Shown here in pieces: positions 1 to 5,358 of a stretch of DNA of 5,555 nt. The position numbers and the translations under genes were made by a program. The DNA is from ANME-2 cluster archaeon (lineage in GTDB: Archaea > Halobacteriota > Methanosarcinia > Methanosarcinales > Methanocomedenaceae). The stretch lies in contig JAMJFV010000131.1 in NCBI GenBank assembly GCA_023544495.1, forward strand, positions 1 through 5,555, written 5' to 3'. The notes below the pieces were generated by a model that was not told the DNA's origin, searched no databases, and saw only the letters and a list, made by a program, of their open reading frames with translations. Within the stretch, counting starts at the first letter, position 1; the number at the start of each line of letters is the position of its first letter.

Positions 1-398
1 ACAAAATCCAGGAAATCGATGCCATCCCCGGCATCCTTACTGACAATAATTGAATAGGTAAAATCGATGGTATCGCCTGGTCCCAGCAGTCCCACATCAT
101 AGTATGCTCCACTGGTTACCTGAATTTCGTTATTTCCCGAAAGAGATGCCTCCAATACCTGTGCAGTAAGGTCGAATTCCTTATCCTGGGGCGCAGAATA
201 ATATGAATACAACTCCGCTGCATTTTTCAGTGTGACCGTCACGGTACCTTCATCACCGGGCATAAGATATGCCGGGTCGACAGAGTATTCCACCATCACC
301 GAAGGGCGGACCGTAATATCGGTAGCAGCCGCTGAAGACTGTACCAGCAATATCAGCAGTAATATCTGCAAAAATCCGATTATCTTTATCATTCTCAT
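1..398 (-). CDS. Exported S-layer-like (COG1361-type) protein, N-terminal part, cut by the window edge
   Basis: The minus strand is open from an ATG at 398-396 to the left edge (132 codons visible). Residues 1-25 form a signal peptide: a basic start (MRMIK), a Leu/Ile-rich core, then small residues (SSAAA) suited to cleavage near residues 24-26. The mature part is beta-rich, with short stretches such as 'VDPAYLMPGDEGTVTVTLKN' (residues 40-59) and 'GLLGPGDTIDFTYSIIV' (103-119). This is the pattern of immunoglobulin-like NEW3/COG1361 domains found on archaeal surface and transporter-associated proteins; that assignment is from family style, not a search. The start codon overlaps the stop of the ABC ATPase upstream (ATGA at 398-395), so the two are very probably translated together. 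A second ATG two codons on (392-390) is an alternative start. It probably acts outside the membrane as an accessory or membrane-anchored partner of the ABC system; any permease would lie beyond the left edge. Confidence 0.75.
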   Translation of the reverse strand, partial: MRMIKIIGFLQILLLILLVQSSAAATDITVRPSVMVEYSVDPAYLMPGDEGTVTVTLKNAAELYSYYSAPQDKEFDLTAQVLEASLSGNNEIQVTSGAYYDVGLLGPGDTIDFTYSIIVSKDAGDGIDFLDF

Positions 399-1063
399 AC
401 TATCAATCCATCTCTTATCCTGATTATCCTGTGGCATGCATCTGCAATTTCCTGTTCATGGGTGACCATTATAATTGTTATGCCATTCGAATTAAGTTTT
501 TTGAATATATTCATAATTTCTTCCCCGGTCCTGGTATCAAGGTTACCCGTGGGTTCATCTGCCAGAAGTATATCCGGCCGGTTCACCAGTGCCCTGGCAA
601 TAGCGATCCTCTGCCTCTGACCGCCTGAAAGTTCCGGAGGTTTATGATGCATGCGGTCCGCGAGTTTCAGTTGTTCCAGCAGCTCTACGGCCCTGGCCCT
701 GCGTTTTACTTTTGGTATCTCCTGGTATATCATGGGCAGTTCCACGTTCTTCAGGGCATCGAACCTGGATATGAGGTTGAATGTCTGGAACACGAAGCCG
801 ATCTTCTTGCCCCTGATCCTGGCTAGTTCCATGTCTGTTAGAGTGGATGTATCCACACCATCCAGAAAGAACTTGCCCCGGCTGGGCCTGTCAAGGAGGC
901 CGATCAGGTTCATCAGCGTGGTCTTGCCGCTACCGGACGGACCCATAATGGCCACGAACTCACCGTGTTTAATGGAGATGTTGATACCTTTTAGTACAGG
1001 AACCGCAAGTTTTCCAAGGTGATAGGTCTTTTCGACCTCCTGTGTGAATAATACATCTTCCAT
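395..1063 (-). CDS. ABC transporter ATP-binding protein, LolD/MacB type
   Basis: A complete 222-residue ATPase of the normal length for the MacB/LolD family. Visible motifs are Walker A GPSGSGKTT (41-49), Q-loop Q93 in VFQTFNLI, signature LSGGQ (145-149), Walker B ILLADE (165-170), D-loop NLD (174-176) and H-loop H202. The ADEPTGNLD and FVFQTFNL wording is typical of MacB/LolD ATPases, which pair with FtsX-like permeases and drive export or mechanotransmission across the membrane rather than simple import. It would bind the inner face of the membrane. The ATG at 1063-1061 has GCGGGG 6 bases upstream, only a partial Shine-Dalgarno. A strong TATA box lies at 1105-1114, giving a predicted short leader. 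Its stop overlaps the start of the exported protein downstream by 4 bases, so it is the first gene of an operon. The substrate cannot be told from the sequence. All catalytic motifs are intact. Confidence 0.95.
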   Translation of the reverse strand: MEDVLFTQEVEKTYHLGKLAVPVLKGINISIKHGEFVAIMGPSGSGKTTLMNLIGLLDRPSRGKFFLDGVDTSTLTDMELARIRGKKIGFVFQTFNLISRFDALKNVELPMIYQEIPKVKRRARAVELLEQLKLADRMHHKPPELSGGQRQRIAIARALVNRPDILLADEPTGNLDTRTGEEIMNIFKKLNSNGITIIMVTHEQEIADACHRIIRIRDGLIV

Positions 1064-1104
1064 ATTGTGCCCCGCTTTTCCTGAAAGTATTATCCCAACC
1101 TGTT

Positions 1105-1114
1105 CTTATATATA
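1105..1114 (-). promoter_or_regulatory. Archaeal TATA box for the ABC operon
   Basis: Read on the minus strand this is TATATATAAG, close to the archaeal TATA consensus, preceded by a purine-rich GTGAAATTG stretch that could serve as BRE. It is centred about 46 bases upstream of the ATPase ATG, so initiation about 25 bases downstream (near 1084) would leave a leader of about 20 bases that still holds the GCGGGG ribosome site. The box overlaps the last codons and stop of the permease remnant. Confidence 0.6.
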
Positions 1115-1510
1115 TGACAATTTCACCAATAGAGTCCACTTTCCATACATAAGCAGTCCTACTATGAACAACCTGGCATAAGCCAGAATCATGACATACA
1201 CAGATACTGTCAAAATAAATAAACTTACTGTTATCTTGGAGACCGGTACATCAGATACACCCGAATGTATCAACATGCCAACATGAGAGATTAATGGGAA
1301 CAGGAAAAGAACATCGATAACTTACCCTCTGATTCGGTTATCAATACCTGAATGAACAAGATGGGAGGCTACGGCCGGGAACGTGAAGATAGGATTGAAC
1401 TGCTGGCTTTCGCGCATCGGACCGCTCATTGCACCCATTTCTCCCATCATACTGGCAAAAAACAGGAATCCTGGCATAAAATATGCCCATGATAGAATCA
1501 ACAACATAGG
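1106..1510 (-). pseudogene. ABC-2/NatB-type permease, C-terminal remnant with in-frame stop
   Basis: One minus-strand frame can be read from about 1510 to a TAA at 1108-1106, interrupted only by a TAA at 1324-1322. The upstream half (from 1507) reads MLLILSWAYFMPGFLFFASM and contains GAMSGPMRESQQF. The downstream half contains FPLISHVGMLIHSGVSDVP, a hydrophobic segment LFILTVSVYVMILAY, and ends with ARLFIVGLLMYGK. In ABC-2/COG1668 permeases the same order is seen: a hydrophobic segment followed by an 'ASL..IGAM....EAQQ' stretch, a 'PF.SP..MP.R' stretch, a last transmembrane helix, then 'AARIYRVGILMYGK' near the C-terminus. The match is from memory of the family. About 133 sense codons remain of a protein normally near 400 residues; upstream the frame closes at 1561-1559, where the sequence turns very AT-rich. 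The stop and the missing N-terminal two thirds make it a likely pseudogene. It is a different transporter type from the MacB-like ATPase next to it, so it is probably not its missing permease. Confidence 0.75.
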
Positions 1511-1539
1511 ATTGATATTGATTTGATGAAAAGTACAAA

Positions 1540-1854
1540 TACCCTTAAAATGATTGAATTAAAAAGAGATTATTAACAATAATATTAAATAAAATAAAAG
1601 ATTATTAAATGTTAAAATTCAAATTTAATGCATATTTTGAGTTATATATATTTAAAATCATATAATATGTTTTTAAATACTATTATAAACTATTATGAAC
1701 ATTTAAAATCAAAAAAACTTTGTAAATTGAAATAAATCGTCGACATCAATTTATATTCTCTATTCCTATATTAACTACTATAATATTAAAATATTATTGG
1801 AAGATTTGATGAAATTCCAAGAAATTTACATTAAAGTCCAGGGTTGTAAAAAAG
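1540..1854. other. Very AT-rich intergenic stretch with no convincing gene
   Basis: Only short open frames and many stops are seen on both strands. There is an 11-base direct repeat ATTTAAAATCA (1650-1660 and 1701-1711) and a 10-base tandem pair (ACTATTATAA then ACTATTATGA, 1679-1698), both of which could arise by chance at this composition. TATA-like words are too frequent to pick a promoter, though TTTATATTC near 1750-1758 is a candidate for the downstream small gene. The compositional break near 1540 coincides with loss of homology in the permease remnant. Confidence 0.5.
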
Positions 1855-2088
1855 ATGTTAGAAACATCAAGAGAACGGATAAAATTAATAAAAGCGGGAT
1901 ATAGCCAAAAAGAAATCGAAGAAATATATCTCGAAAAAAATAATTTTATAATATCATTACATCCATTTTTGTTCGAAATTGTTGAATTGAATCTGGAAAA
2001 TAATCAAAACTTAATGGAAGATCCATCCAATGTAGGGATTACATTAACGTTACATCATTCATATTCTTCGCAATATGATGTGGTATAA
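1855..2088 (+). CDS. Small hypothetical protein (77 aa)
   Basis: An AT-rich ORF. Residues 1-30 are charged and probably helical (ETSRERIKLIKAGYSQKEIE), followed by 'IYLEKNNF', a hydrophobic patch IISLHPFLFEIVEL (32-45) and a polar tail. There is no signal peptide and no metal-binding motif. From memory, short proteins with a similar 'ER.KL.KAG.....IE.LY...NNF' start occur in Methanosarcinales as proteins of unknown function; this is not verified. The ribosome site is weak: only GGGTTG about 9 bases before the ATG. The next 12 bases after its stop end at a sharp change to GC-richer sequence in the same frame. It is AT-rich like its surroundings and unlike the flanking core genes, so it may be a recent arrival or fast-evolving. 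It may be a real gene, but coding is not proven. Confidence 0.5.
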   Translation: MLETSRERIKLIKAGYSQKEIEEIYLEKNNFIISLHPFLFEIVELNLENNQNLMEDPSNVGITLTLHHSYSSQYDVV

Positions 2089-2100
2089 AATATATTTAAC

Positions 2101-2792
2101 AGTCATGGCAGCACTCCACCACCTTCCTCCTCGCCCCCTGCCCCCATCCTCATCGCATAAGGTGGCGAATGGGTGAGGTTCACAAAGGCAGGTTACAGTT
2201 CAATCAACAGCGAAAACTGCAGTGATAATGACAACAGGCATTCGCACAGTTATATACATCATAGACAGTACCGTCGACCCGGTCAAAAGCATAAGTGAAA
2301 CCAGTAGGGGACTACACCCCTGTACCATACATGCCCCTCATTTGTTCTTGCACTCTCCAAAAGGGTAAGATCAAGGATAAGGAAGGCGGAGAGAGCGAAT
2401 ATACCGCATCTGTTACAATCAATAATGTTGCTCCTACCGTCGGACCCATTACCACAGCAGTTGATCCTGTATCGGTTGGCACCTCAATCACCGCATCAAC
2501 TAGCTTTACCGACCCGTGAACCACTGACACACAAACCGCTGTGTGGGACTGAGTAGATGGTACAAACCCGGGTACAGTGACCGAAGCTTCCGGCTCAGGA
2601 TCTGTTTCTGATATACATACCTATGCGACACCAGGCATTTACACCATCGTATTGACGGTTAATGATGACGAGGGCAGTGCAGGAATGTTTGAGTATCGTT
2701 ATGTGGTCATTTACGATACATCCGGAGGATTCGTCACGGGTGGCGGTTGGATAAATTCAACTGCTGGAGCTTATGTGGCGGACCTACCTTAA
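2101..2792 (+). pseudogene. Decayed exported protein with PKD domain, Pro/Ser linker and GGGWI-type end
   Basis: The clear part is one frame from about 2364 to the TAA at 2790-2792. It reads EGGESEYTASVTINNVAPTV, then a PKD domain with 'TAVWD' and the later 'HTYATPGIYTIVLTVNDDEG', then 'GGFVTGGGWINSTAGAYVAD'. Two in-frame TGA stops lie at 2517-2519 and 2562-2564; the second falls where PKD domains have the W of WDWGDG, and the next Gly codon has become Val. Upstream, another frame has a Pro/Ser-rich linker (STPPPSSSPPAPILIA, about 2110-2157), a TAA at 2158-2160, then GGEWVRFTKAGYSSIN, like the opening of a lamin-tail domain ('ILI.EVLYD...GEWVE.YN') with a deletion; this part is weaker. A third frame (2234-2300) has DSTVDPVKSISET, possibly the end of a CARDB domain. 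The 3' end stops abruptly after GAYVADLP where relatives continue. Stops and frame changes argue against a working gene. The original was probably a surface or secreted multidomain protein. Confidence 0.75.
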
Positions 2793-2798
2793 CAACGG

Positions 2799-2814
2799 TT
2801 TATATATTTATATT
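2799..2814 (+). promoter_or_regulatory. Candidate TATA box upstream of the zinc-ribbon gene
   Basis: TTTATATATTTATATT is a good archaeal TATA-like run directly after the PKD remnant. It lies about 150 bases before the zinc-ribbon ATG, so transcription from here would give a leader of over 100 bases. A TTTTAAGTA word nearer the gene (2891-2899) is a weaker alternative. AT-richness makes false hits likely. Confidence 0.3.
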
Positions 2815-2892
2815 GGTATAGTACCGCTAATATAAAATCATCATTATGATAAGTAGTACTATAATAATAATTTTTAATGTTCATGGAAAATT

Positions 2893-2927
2893 TTAAGTAC
2901 ATATGAATTAATCCATAAATTAAGTAC
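2893..2927 (+). repeat. Pair of TTAAGTAC direct repeats before the zinc-ribbon gene
   Basis: TTAAGTAC occurs at 2893-2900 and again at 2920-2927, a 27-base period (about 2.5 helical turns), just upstream of the ribosome-binding region. It could be a binding site for a regulator of the small gene, or a chance repeat in AT-rich DNA. Confidence 0.3.
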
Positions 2928-2958
2928 AGGTGGAATCAATCATAGGTGGTTTTGGGAA

Positions 2959-3108
2959 ATGACATTAAAGACCGTCAGATGTGGTCATTGCGATAAAGAA
3001 ATGTTCATTCTTGAGCAGTATGTAAGAGAAACGATGTTCTGTACGATAGATTGTATGGATAAAAGTGAAGATCATGAAGAAGTCAATAATTATATTCAAA
3101 ATCAATAG
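2959..3108 (+). CDS. Small zinc-ribbon protein (49 aa)
   Basis: ATG at 2959 opens a 49-codon frame ending in TAG at 3106-3108. It begins MTLKTVRCGHCDKEMFILEQ and has four cysteines in two pairs, C8-x2-C11 and C28-x3-C32, spaced like a one-finger zinc ribbon, followed by an acidic tail and no membrane segment. A good Shine-Dalgarno, AGGTGG at 2944-2949, lies 9 bases before the ATG; a second AGGTGG sits at 2928-2933. The strong ribosome site, conserved-looking cysteine layout and absence of internal defects support a real gene despite its length. Many methanogens encode such tiny cytosolic zinc-ribbon proteins, mostly of unknown role, with nucleic-acid or protein binding suspected. It stands alone on the plus strand between a pseudogene and thrC, so context gives no function. 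Confidence 0.7.
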   Translation: MTLKTVRCGHCDKEMFILEQYVRETMFCTIDCMDKSEDHEEVNNYIQNQ

Positions 3109-3140
3109 GGAATAAGCACGTTAATTGGAGTTTAGTCCGG

Positions 3141-3209
3141 ATGAGAAATAGAAAGTTATTGAAATTTGGACTTGGAATGCTATTTATTTTACCCAACTTT
3201 GACAGATAA
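3141..3209 (+). CDS. Possible 22-residue peptide, or truncated signal-peptide start
   Basis: ATG at 3141 has GGAG (3127-3130) 10 bases upstream and reads 22 codons to a TAA at 3207-3209. The peptide has a basic start (MRNRKLLK) and a hydrophobic core (FGLGMLFILP), like the start of an exported protein cut short, or a small membrane peptide. It begins 32 bases after the zinc-ribbon stop and ends 10 bases before an inverted repeat. Chance cannot be excluded at this length. Confidence 0.2.
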   Translation: MRNRKLLKFGLGMLFILPNFDR

Positions 3210-3219
3210 ATAATAATAT

Positions 3220-3269
3220 TGTCCTTAACATGTTTGTTATTTATGACGTACCAAACAAAACTAAGGACA
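3220..3269. repeat. Inverted repeat TGTCCTTA / TAAGGACA with inner arms
   Basis: TGTCCTTA (3220-3227) and TAAGGACA (3262-3269) are perfect 8-base inverted arms. Inside them, TTTGTT (3232-3237) faces AACAAA (3254-3259), allowing a second stem. The structure could be a hairpin in RNA, a protein-binding dyad, or the ends of a very short miniature element. No transposase is present. It could also act as a terminator for the plus-strand small genes, although no T-run follows. Confidence 0.45.
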
Positions 3270-3285
3270 CATGAGATAATCCCGA

Positions 3286-3347
3286 ATGAGAATATCTCCC
3301 CTTCTCATCACAAGAGGGGGCGACTTTGTGATACCCAGACGGGCTGG
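3286..3347. ncRNA. Candidate structured RNA: cluster of three hairpins
   Basis: A GC-richer island in AT-rich intergenic DNA. Hairpin 1: ATGAGAA (3286-3292) with TTCTCAT (3302-3308), loop TATCTCCCC. Hairpin 2: CACAA (3309-3313) with TTGTG (3326-3330), extendable to 7 bases if two are taken from hairpin 1, loop GAGGGGGCGACT. Hairpin 3: CCAG (3335-3338) with CTGG (3344-3347), loop ACGGG. The CCCC in loop 1 could pair with the GGGG in loop 2 as a kissing contact. TCTCC (3295-3299) could instead pair with GGAGA (3349-3353), so switching is conceivable. I do not recognise a known RNA family. Strand is undetermined because stems read on either strand; no promoter was assigned. Confidence 0.3.
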
Positions 3348-3463
3348 AGGAGAGTGGAATAACGAATGGGGGTAGGATACATGACTGAGAAATATCGAAC
3401 AACTATGATTTTATTGCTGGAAAATTCAATTTACCCACACGATGTTGAAGAGAACCGTTTAAA

Positions 3464-4672
3464 TTATGAAAACACAGCATTACGCACAGACTCCGCAGTA
3501 GCTTCTACTTCAATAGGGCTTTCACATATTTTCAGGACTTCTTCAGGGTCCTTGAGCAGATGTCCGGTGGTAACGCAGACCACGGTCTCACCGGGTTCAA
3601 TGATACTCATATCGAACAGTTTTTTGAAACCTGCCACAGAAGATGCACTCGCCGGTTCCACGCCAATACCCTCTATCCGGGCCAGGTTCTTCTGAGCTGC
3701 CATAATTTCCTCATCCGACACCGACTCTGCCAGACCTCCGGATTGGTAAATGGCCCGCATTGCCTTTATTGCATTGACCGGATCGCCTATTCTGATAGCA
3801 GTAGCCACGGTCTCAGGGCTGGAAACAGGCACGATATCATTCAATCTCTGCTTGAACGCATTCACTACCGGGCACGCCCCTTCAGCCTGAATGCCAGTCA
3901 TCTTCGGTATCTTATCAGTAAGGCCCAGTTCATAGAATTCCTTGAATCCCTTGTAGATGGCTGCAATATTTCCGGCATTACCTACCGGCAAAATGACTCT
4001 GTCGGGTACTTCCCACCCTAACTGGTCCACTATCTCAAAAGCAATGGTCTTTTGTCCTTCAAGCCGGTATGGATTTACCGAGTTCAACAAATAGAACCCT
4101 TCGTGGTCGCACAGGTCCCTTACCAGTTTCAGGGCATCGTCAAAGTTACCTTTGATGCTGAGCACTTTAGCACCGTGCATCATGGCCTGGGCGATCTTAC
4201 CCATGGCAACCTTACCAGCTGGCAGCAATACCACTACAGGAATGCCCGCTTTTGCACCATAGATGGCCAGTGAGGCAGAGGTATTACCGGTTGAAGCACA
4301 CGCCACCGTTTTCATTCCCAGTTCCAGGGCTTTGGACACGCCCACGGTCATGCCCCGGTCCTTGAAACTGCCGGTTGGATTTAATCCCTCATGCTTGACA
4401 TAAAATGCCCCGGTTCCCAATAATTCACCCAGGCGATCACACCTGTACAGTGGTGTACCTCCTTCATTCGTGGTCACAGGCTCCCGCTCAACAGGCAGGA
4501 GCGCTTTGTATTTCCACAACGACAGAGGTATGCCTTCAAAATCTTTCCTGCTTATGGACTGGCCGGACCAGTCATAGATTATCTCAAGCAGACCATTGCA
4601 TTTAGGACAGGTATATACGACCTTTTCGGGAGTGTATTGTGCATTGCACTGGATACAGTTCTGTGTGTACAT
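3464..4672 (-). CDS. thrC: Threonine synthase
   Basis: A complete 402-residue PLP enzyme converting O-phospho-homoserine to threonine and phosphate (EC 4.2.3.1), the last step of threonine synthesis, in the cytosol. An N-terminal zinc ribbon, C6-x2-C9 and C22-x2-C25, is typical of the archaeal/Bacillus-type enzyme. The PLP lysine is K104 in NPTGSFKDRGM (99-108). The phosphate-binding loop is VGNAGN (230-235), preceded by ACASTGNTSAS (124-134), which holds the substrate. The C-terminal part keeps EPASASS (339-345) and VTTGH (367-371). Length is usual for the family. The ATG at 4672-4670 has GGAGAG 5 bases upstream (4683-4678), which fixes the start. A TATA-like GAATATATTC lies about 48 bases upstream, and iorB ends 95 bases upstream, so thrC probably has its own transcript. 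No damage is seen. The related cysteate synthase of methanogens is the main alternative; it cannot be fully excluded without alignment, but the motifs and zinc ribbon fit ThrC best. Confidence 0.9.
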   Translation of the reverse strand: MYTQNCIQCNAQYTPEKVVYTCPKCNGLLEIIYDWSGQSISRKDFEGIPLSLWKYKALLPVEREPVTTNEGGTPLYRCDRLGELLGTGAFYVKHEGLNPTGSFKDRGMTVGVSKALELGMKTVACASTGNTSASLAIYGAKAGIPVVVLLPAGKVAMGKIAQAMMHGAKVLSIKGNFDDALKLVRDLCDHEGFYLLNSVNPYRLEGQKTIAFEIVDQLGWEVPDRVILPVGNAGNIAAIYKGFKEFYELGLTDKIPKMTGIQAEGACPVVNAFKQRLNDIVPVSSPETVATAIRIGDPVNAIKAMRAIYQSGGLAESVSDEEIMAAQKNLARIEGIGVEPASASSVAGFKKLFDMSIIEPGETVVCVTTGHLLKDPEEVLKICESPIEVEATAESVRNAVFS

Positions 4673-4677
4673 CTGGG

Positions 4678-4683
4678 CTCTCC
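4678..4683 (-). promoter_or_regulatory. Ribosome-binding site of thrC
   Basis: GGAGAG on the minus strand, 5 bases before the ATG at 4672. It supports the chosen start, which also retains the whole N-terminal zinc ribbon. Confidence 0.6.
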
Positions 4684-4715
4684 GGTTCAGTGAATTTATG
4701 ATTGGGTGTTAGTAT

Positions 4716-4725
4716 GAATATATTC
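4716..4725 (-). promoter_or_regulatory. Candidate TATA box for thrC
   Basis: GAATATATTC is centred about 48 bases upstream of the thrC ATG, so initiation near 4694 would leave a leader of about 22 bases containing the GGAGAG site. The word is also a perfect 10-base palindrome. It lies inside the 95-base gap after iorB. Confidence 0.45.
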
Positions 4726-4767
4726 GAATTAATGATATGTCAATAGATTGGAATTACTTAACTTTAT

Positions 4768-5358
4768 TCAATCGGTGGTTTCTGAAGCTTTCCTTCCCAG
4801 CCTGAATGCCGCTATGTTCACATCCACGGTCTTTGGCGGGACAAGGCTGTGAATACTATCTTCAAGGGTTTGCACATCGAGAGGAAGGAAACAGGAAAGT
4901 GCACCGATCATGACCACATTAGCCGTCAGGGGATGTCCTGCCCGGATGGCAAGTGAATCTGCATCAACTGCCACAAGTCGTTCACACCGCCCTTTGAGCT
5001 CTGTGAGTATATCGTCAACAGCAGGATAACCTGCGCTACCTGAAAGTACGGTAATTGGCAGCACGGGATTCGTGTTCACCACGGCCACACCACCAGGCGA
5101 CAGGTAATTCACAGCCCTCAATGCTTCAGCCGGTTCAAGGGCCAGTATAGCATCGGCCCGGCCCGGTGGTATCAGTGAGCCGTACCTGCAGTCCAGTCTT
5201 ACATGGTTCTCCACCGAACCACCGCGCTGGGCCATACCATGAGTTTCCGCGGCCATGACCGGCAGACCTGCATGTACGGCAGCACTACCCACAATATCAG
5301 ATGCCAGTATGGCACCCTGGCCGCCCACGCCCACAATGATAAGGTCGAACCCGGTCAT
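4768..5358 (-). CDS. iorB: Indolepyruvate:ferredoxin oxidoreductase, beta subunit
   Basis: A complete 196-residue protein, normal for IorB. This is the gamma-domain-like subunit of the 2-oxoacid:ferredoxin oxidoreductase family. With IorA it oxidatively decarboxylates indolepyruvate and other aryl-pyruvates to aryl-acetyl-CoA, passing electrons to ferredoxin (EC 1.2.7.8); in methanogens it can also run in the synthetic direction to make aromatic amino acids from aryl acids. Visible signatures are GVGGQG (10-15) near the N-terminus and ETHGMAQRGGSV (38-49), both characteristic of this subunit. No Fe-S cysteine motif is present, as expected, since the clusters are in IorA. The ATG at 5358 overlaps the iorA stop (ATGA, 5358-5355), and GAGGTTGAG (5369-5361) lies just upstream inside iorA, so the two subunits are translationally coupled. 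Downstream, a weak GATTG...CAATC dyad follows the stop; no convincing terminator is seen. Confidence 0.92.
   Translation of the reverse strand: MTGFDLIIVGVGGQGAILASDIVGSAAVHAGLPVMAAETHGMAQRGGSVENHVRLDCRYGSLIPPGRADAILALEPAEALRAVNYLSPGGVAVVNTNPVLPITVLSGSAGYPAVDDILTELKGRCERLVAVDADSLAIRAGHPLTANVVMIGALSCFLPLDVQTLEDSIHSLVPPKTVDVNIAAFRLGRKASETTD

Noticed and set aside
651..1022. Plus-strand ORF of 123 codons
   Set aside because: Antisense to the ABC ATPase, whose motifs are all intact in the minus-strand frame.
1341..1538. Minus-strand ORF of 65 codons in a second frame over the permease remnant
   Set aside because: The permease-like text (GAM...ESQQF and MYGK) lies in the other frame, which continues to 1106 on both sides of the internal stop.
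2312..2530. Minus-strand ORF across the PKD remnant
   Set aside because: The plus strand carries the recognisable PKD text; the minus frame is its shadow.
3320..3370. Possible group II intron start (the GTGAT-CCCAGACGGG wording)
   Set aside because: No intron-encoded protein, no domain V hairpin and no matching 3' end in the window.
3366..3695. Plus-strand ORF of 109 codons starting in the intergenic region, with GGAGGAGAG upstream
   Set aside because: Two thirds of it is antisense to the intact thrC gene and the residues show no recognisable domain. The first 33 codons alone give no signal either.
3560..4021. Plus-strand ORF of 153 codons
   Set aside because: Antisense to thrC with a composition expected of a shadow frame; no domain or ribosome site seen.
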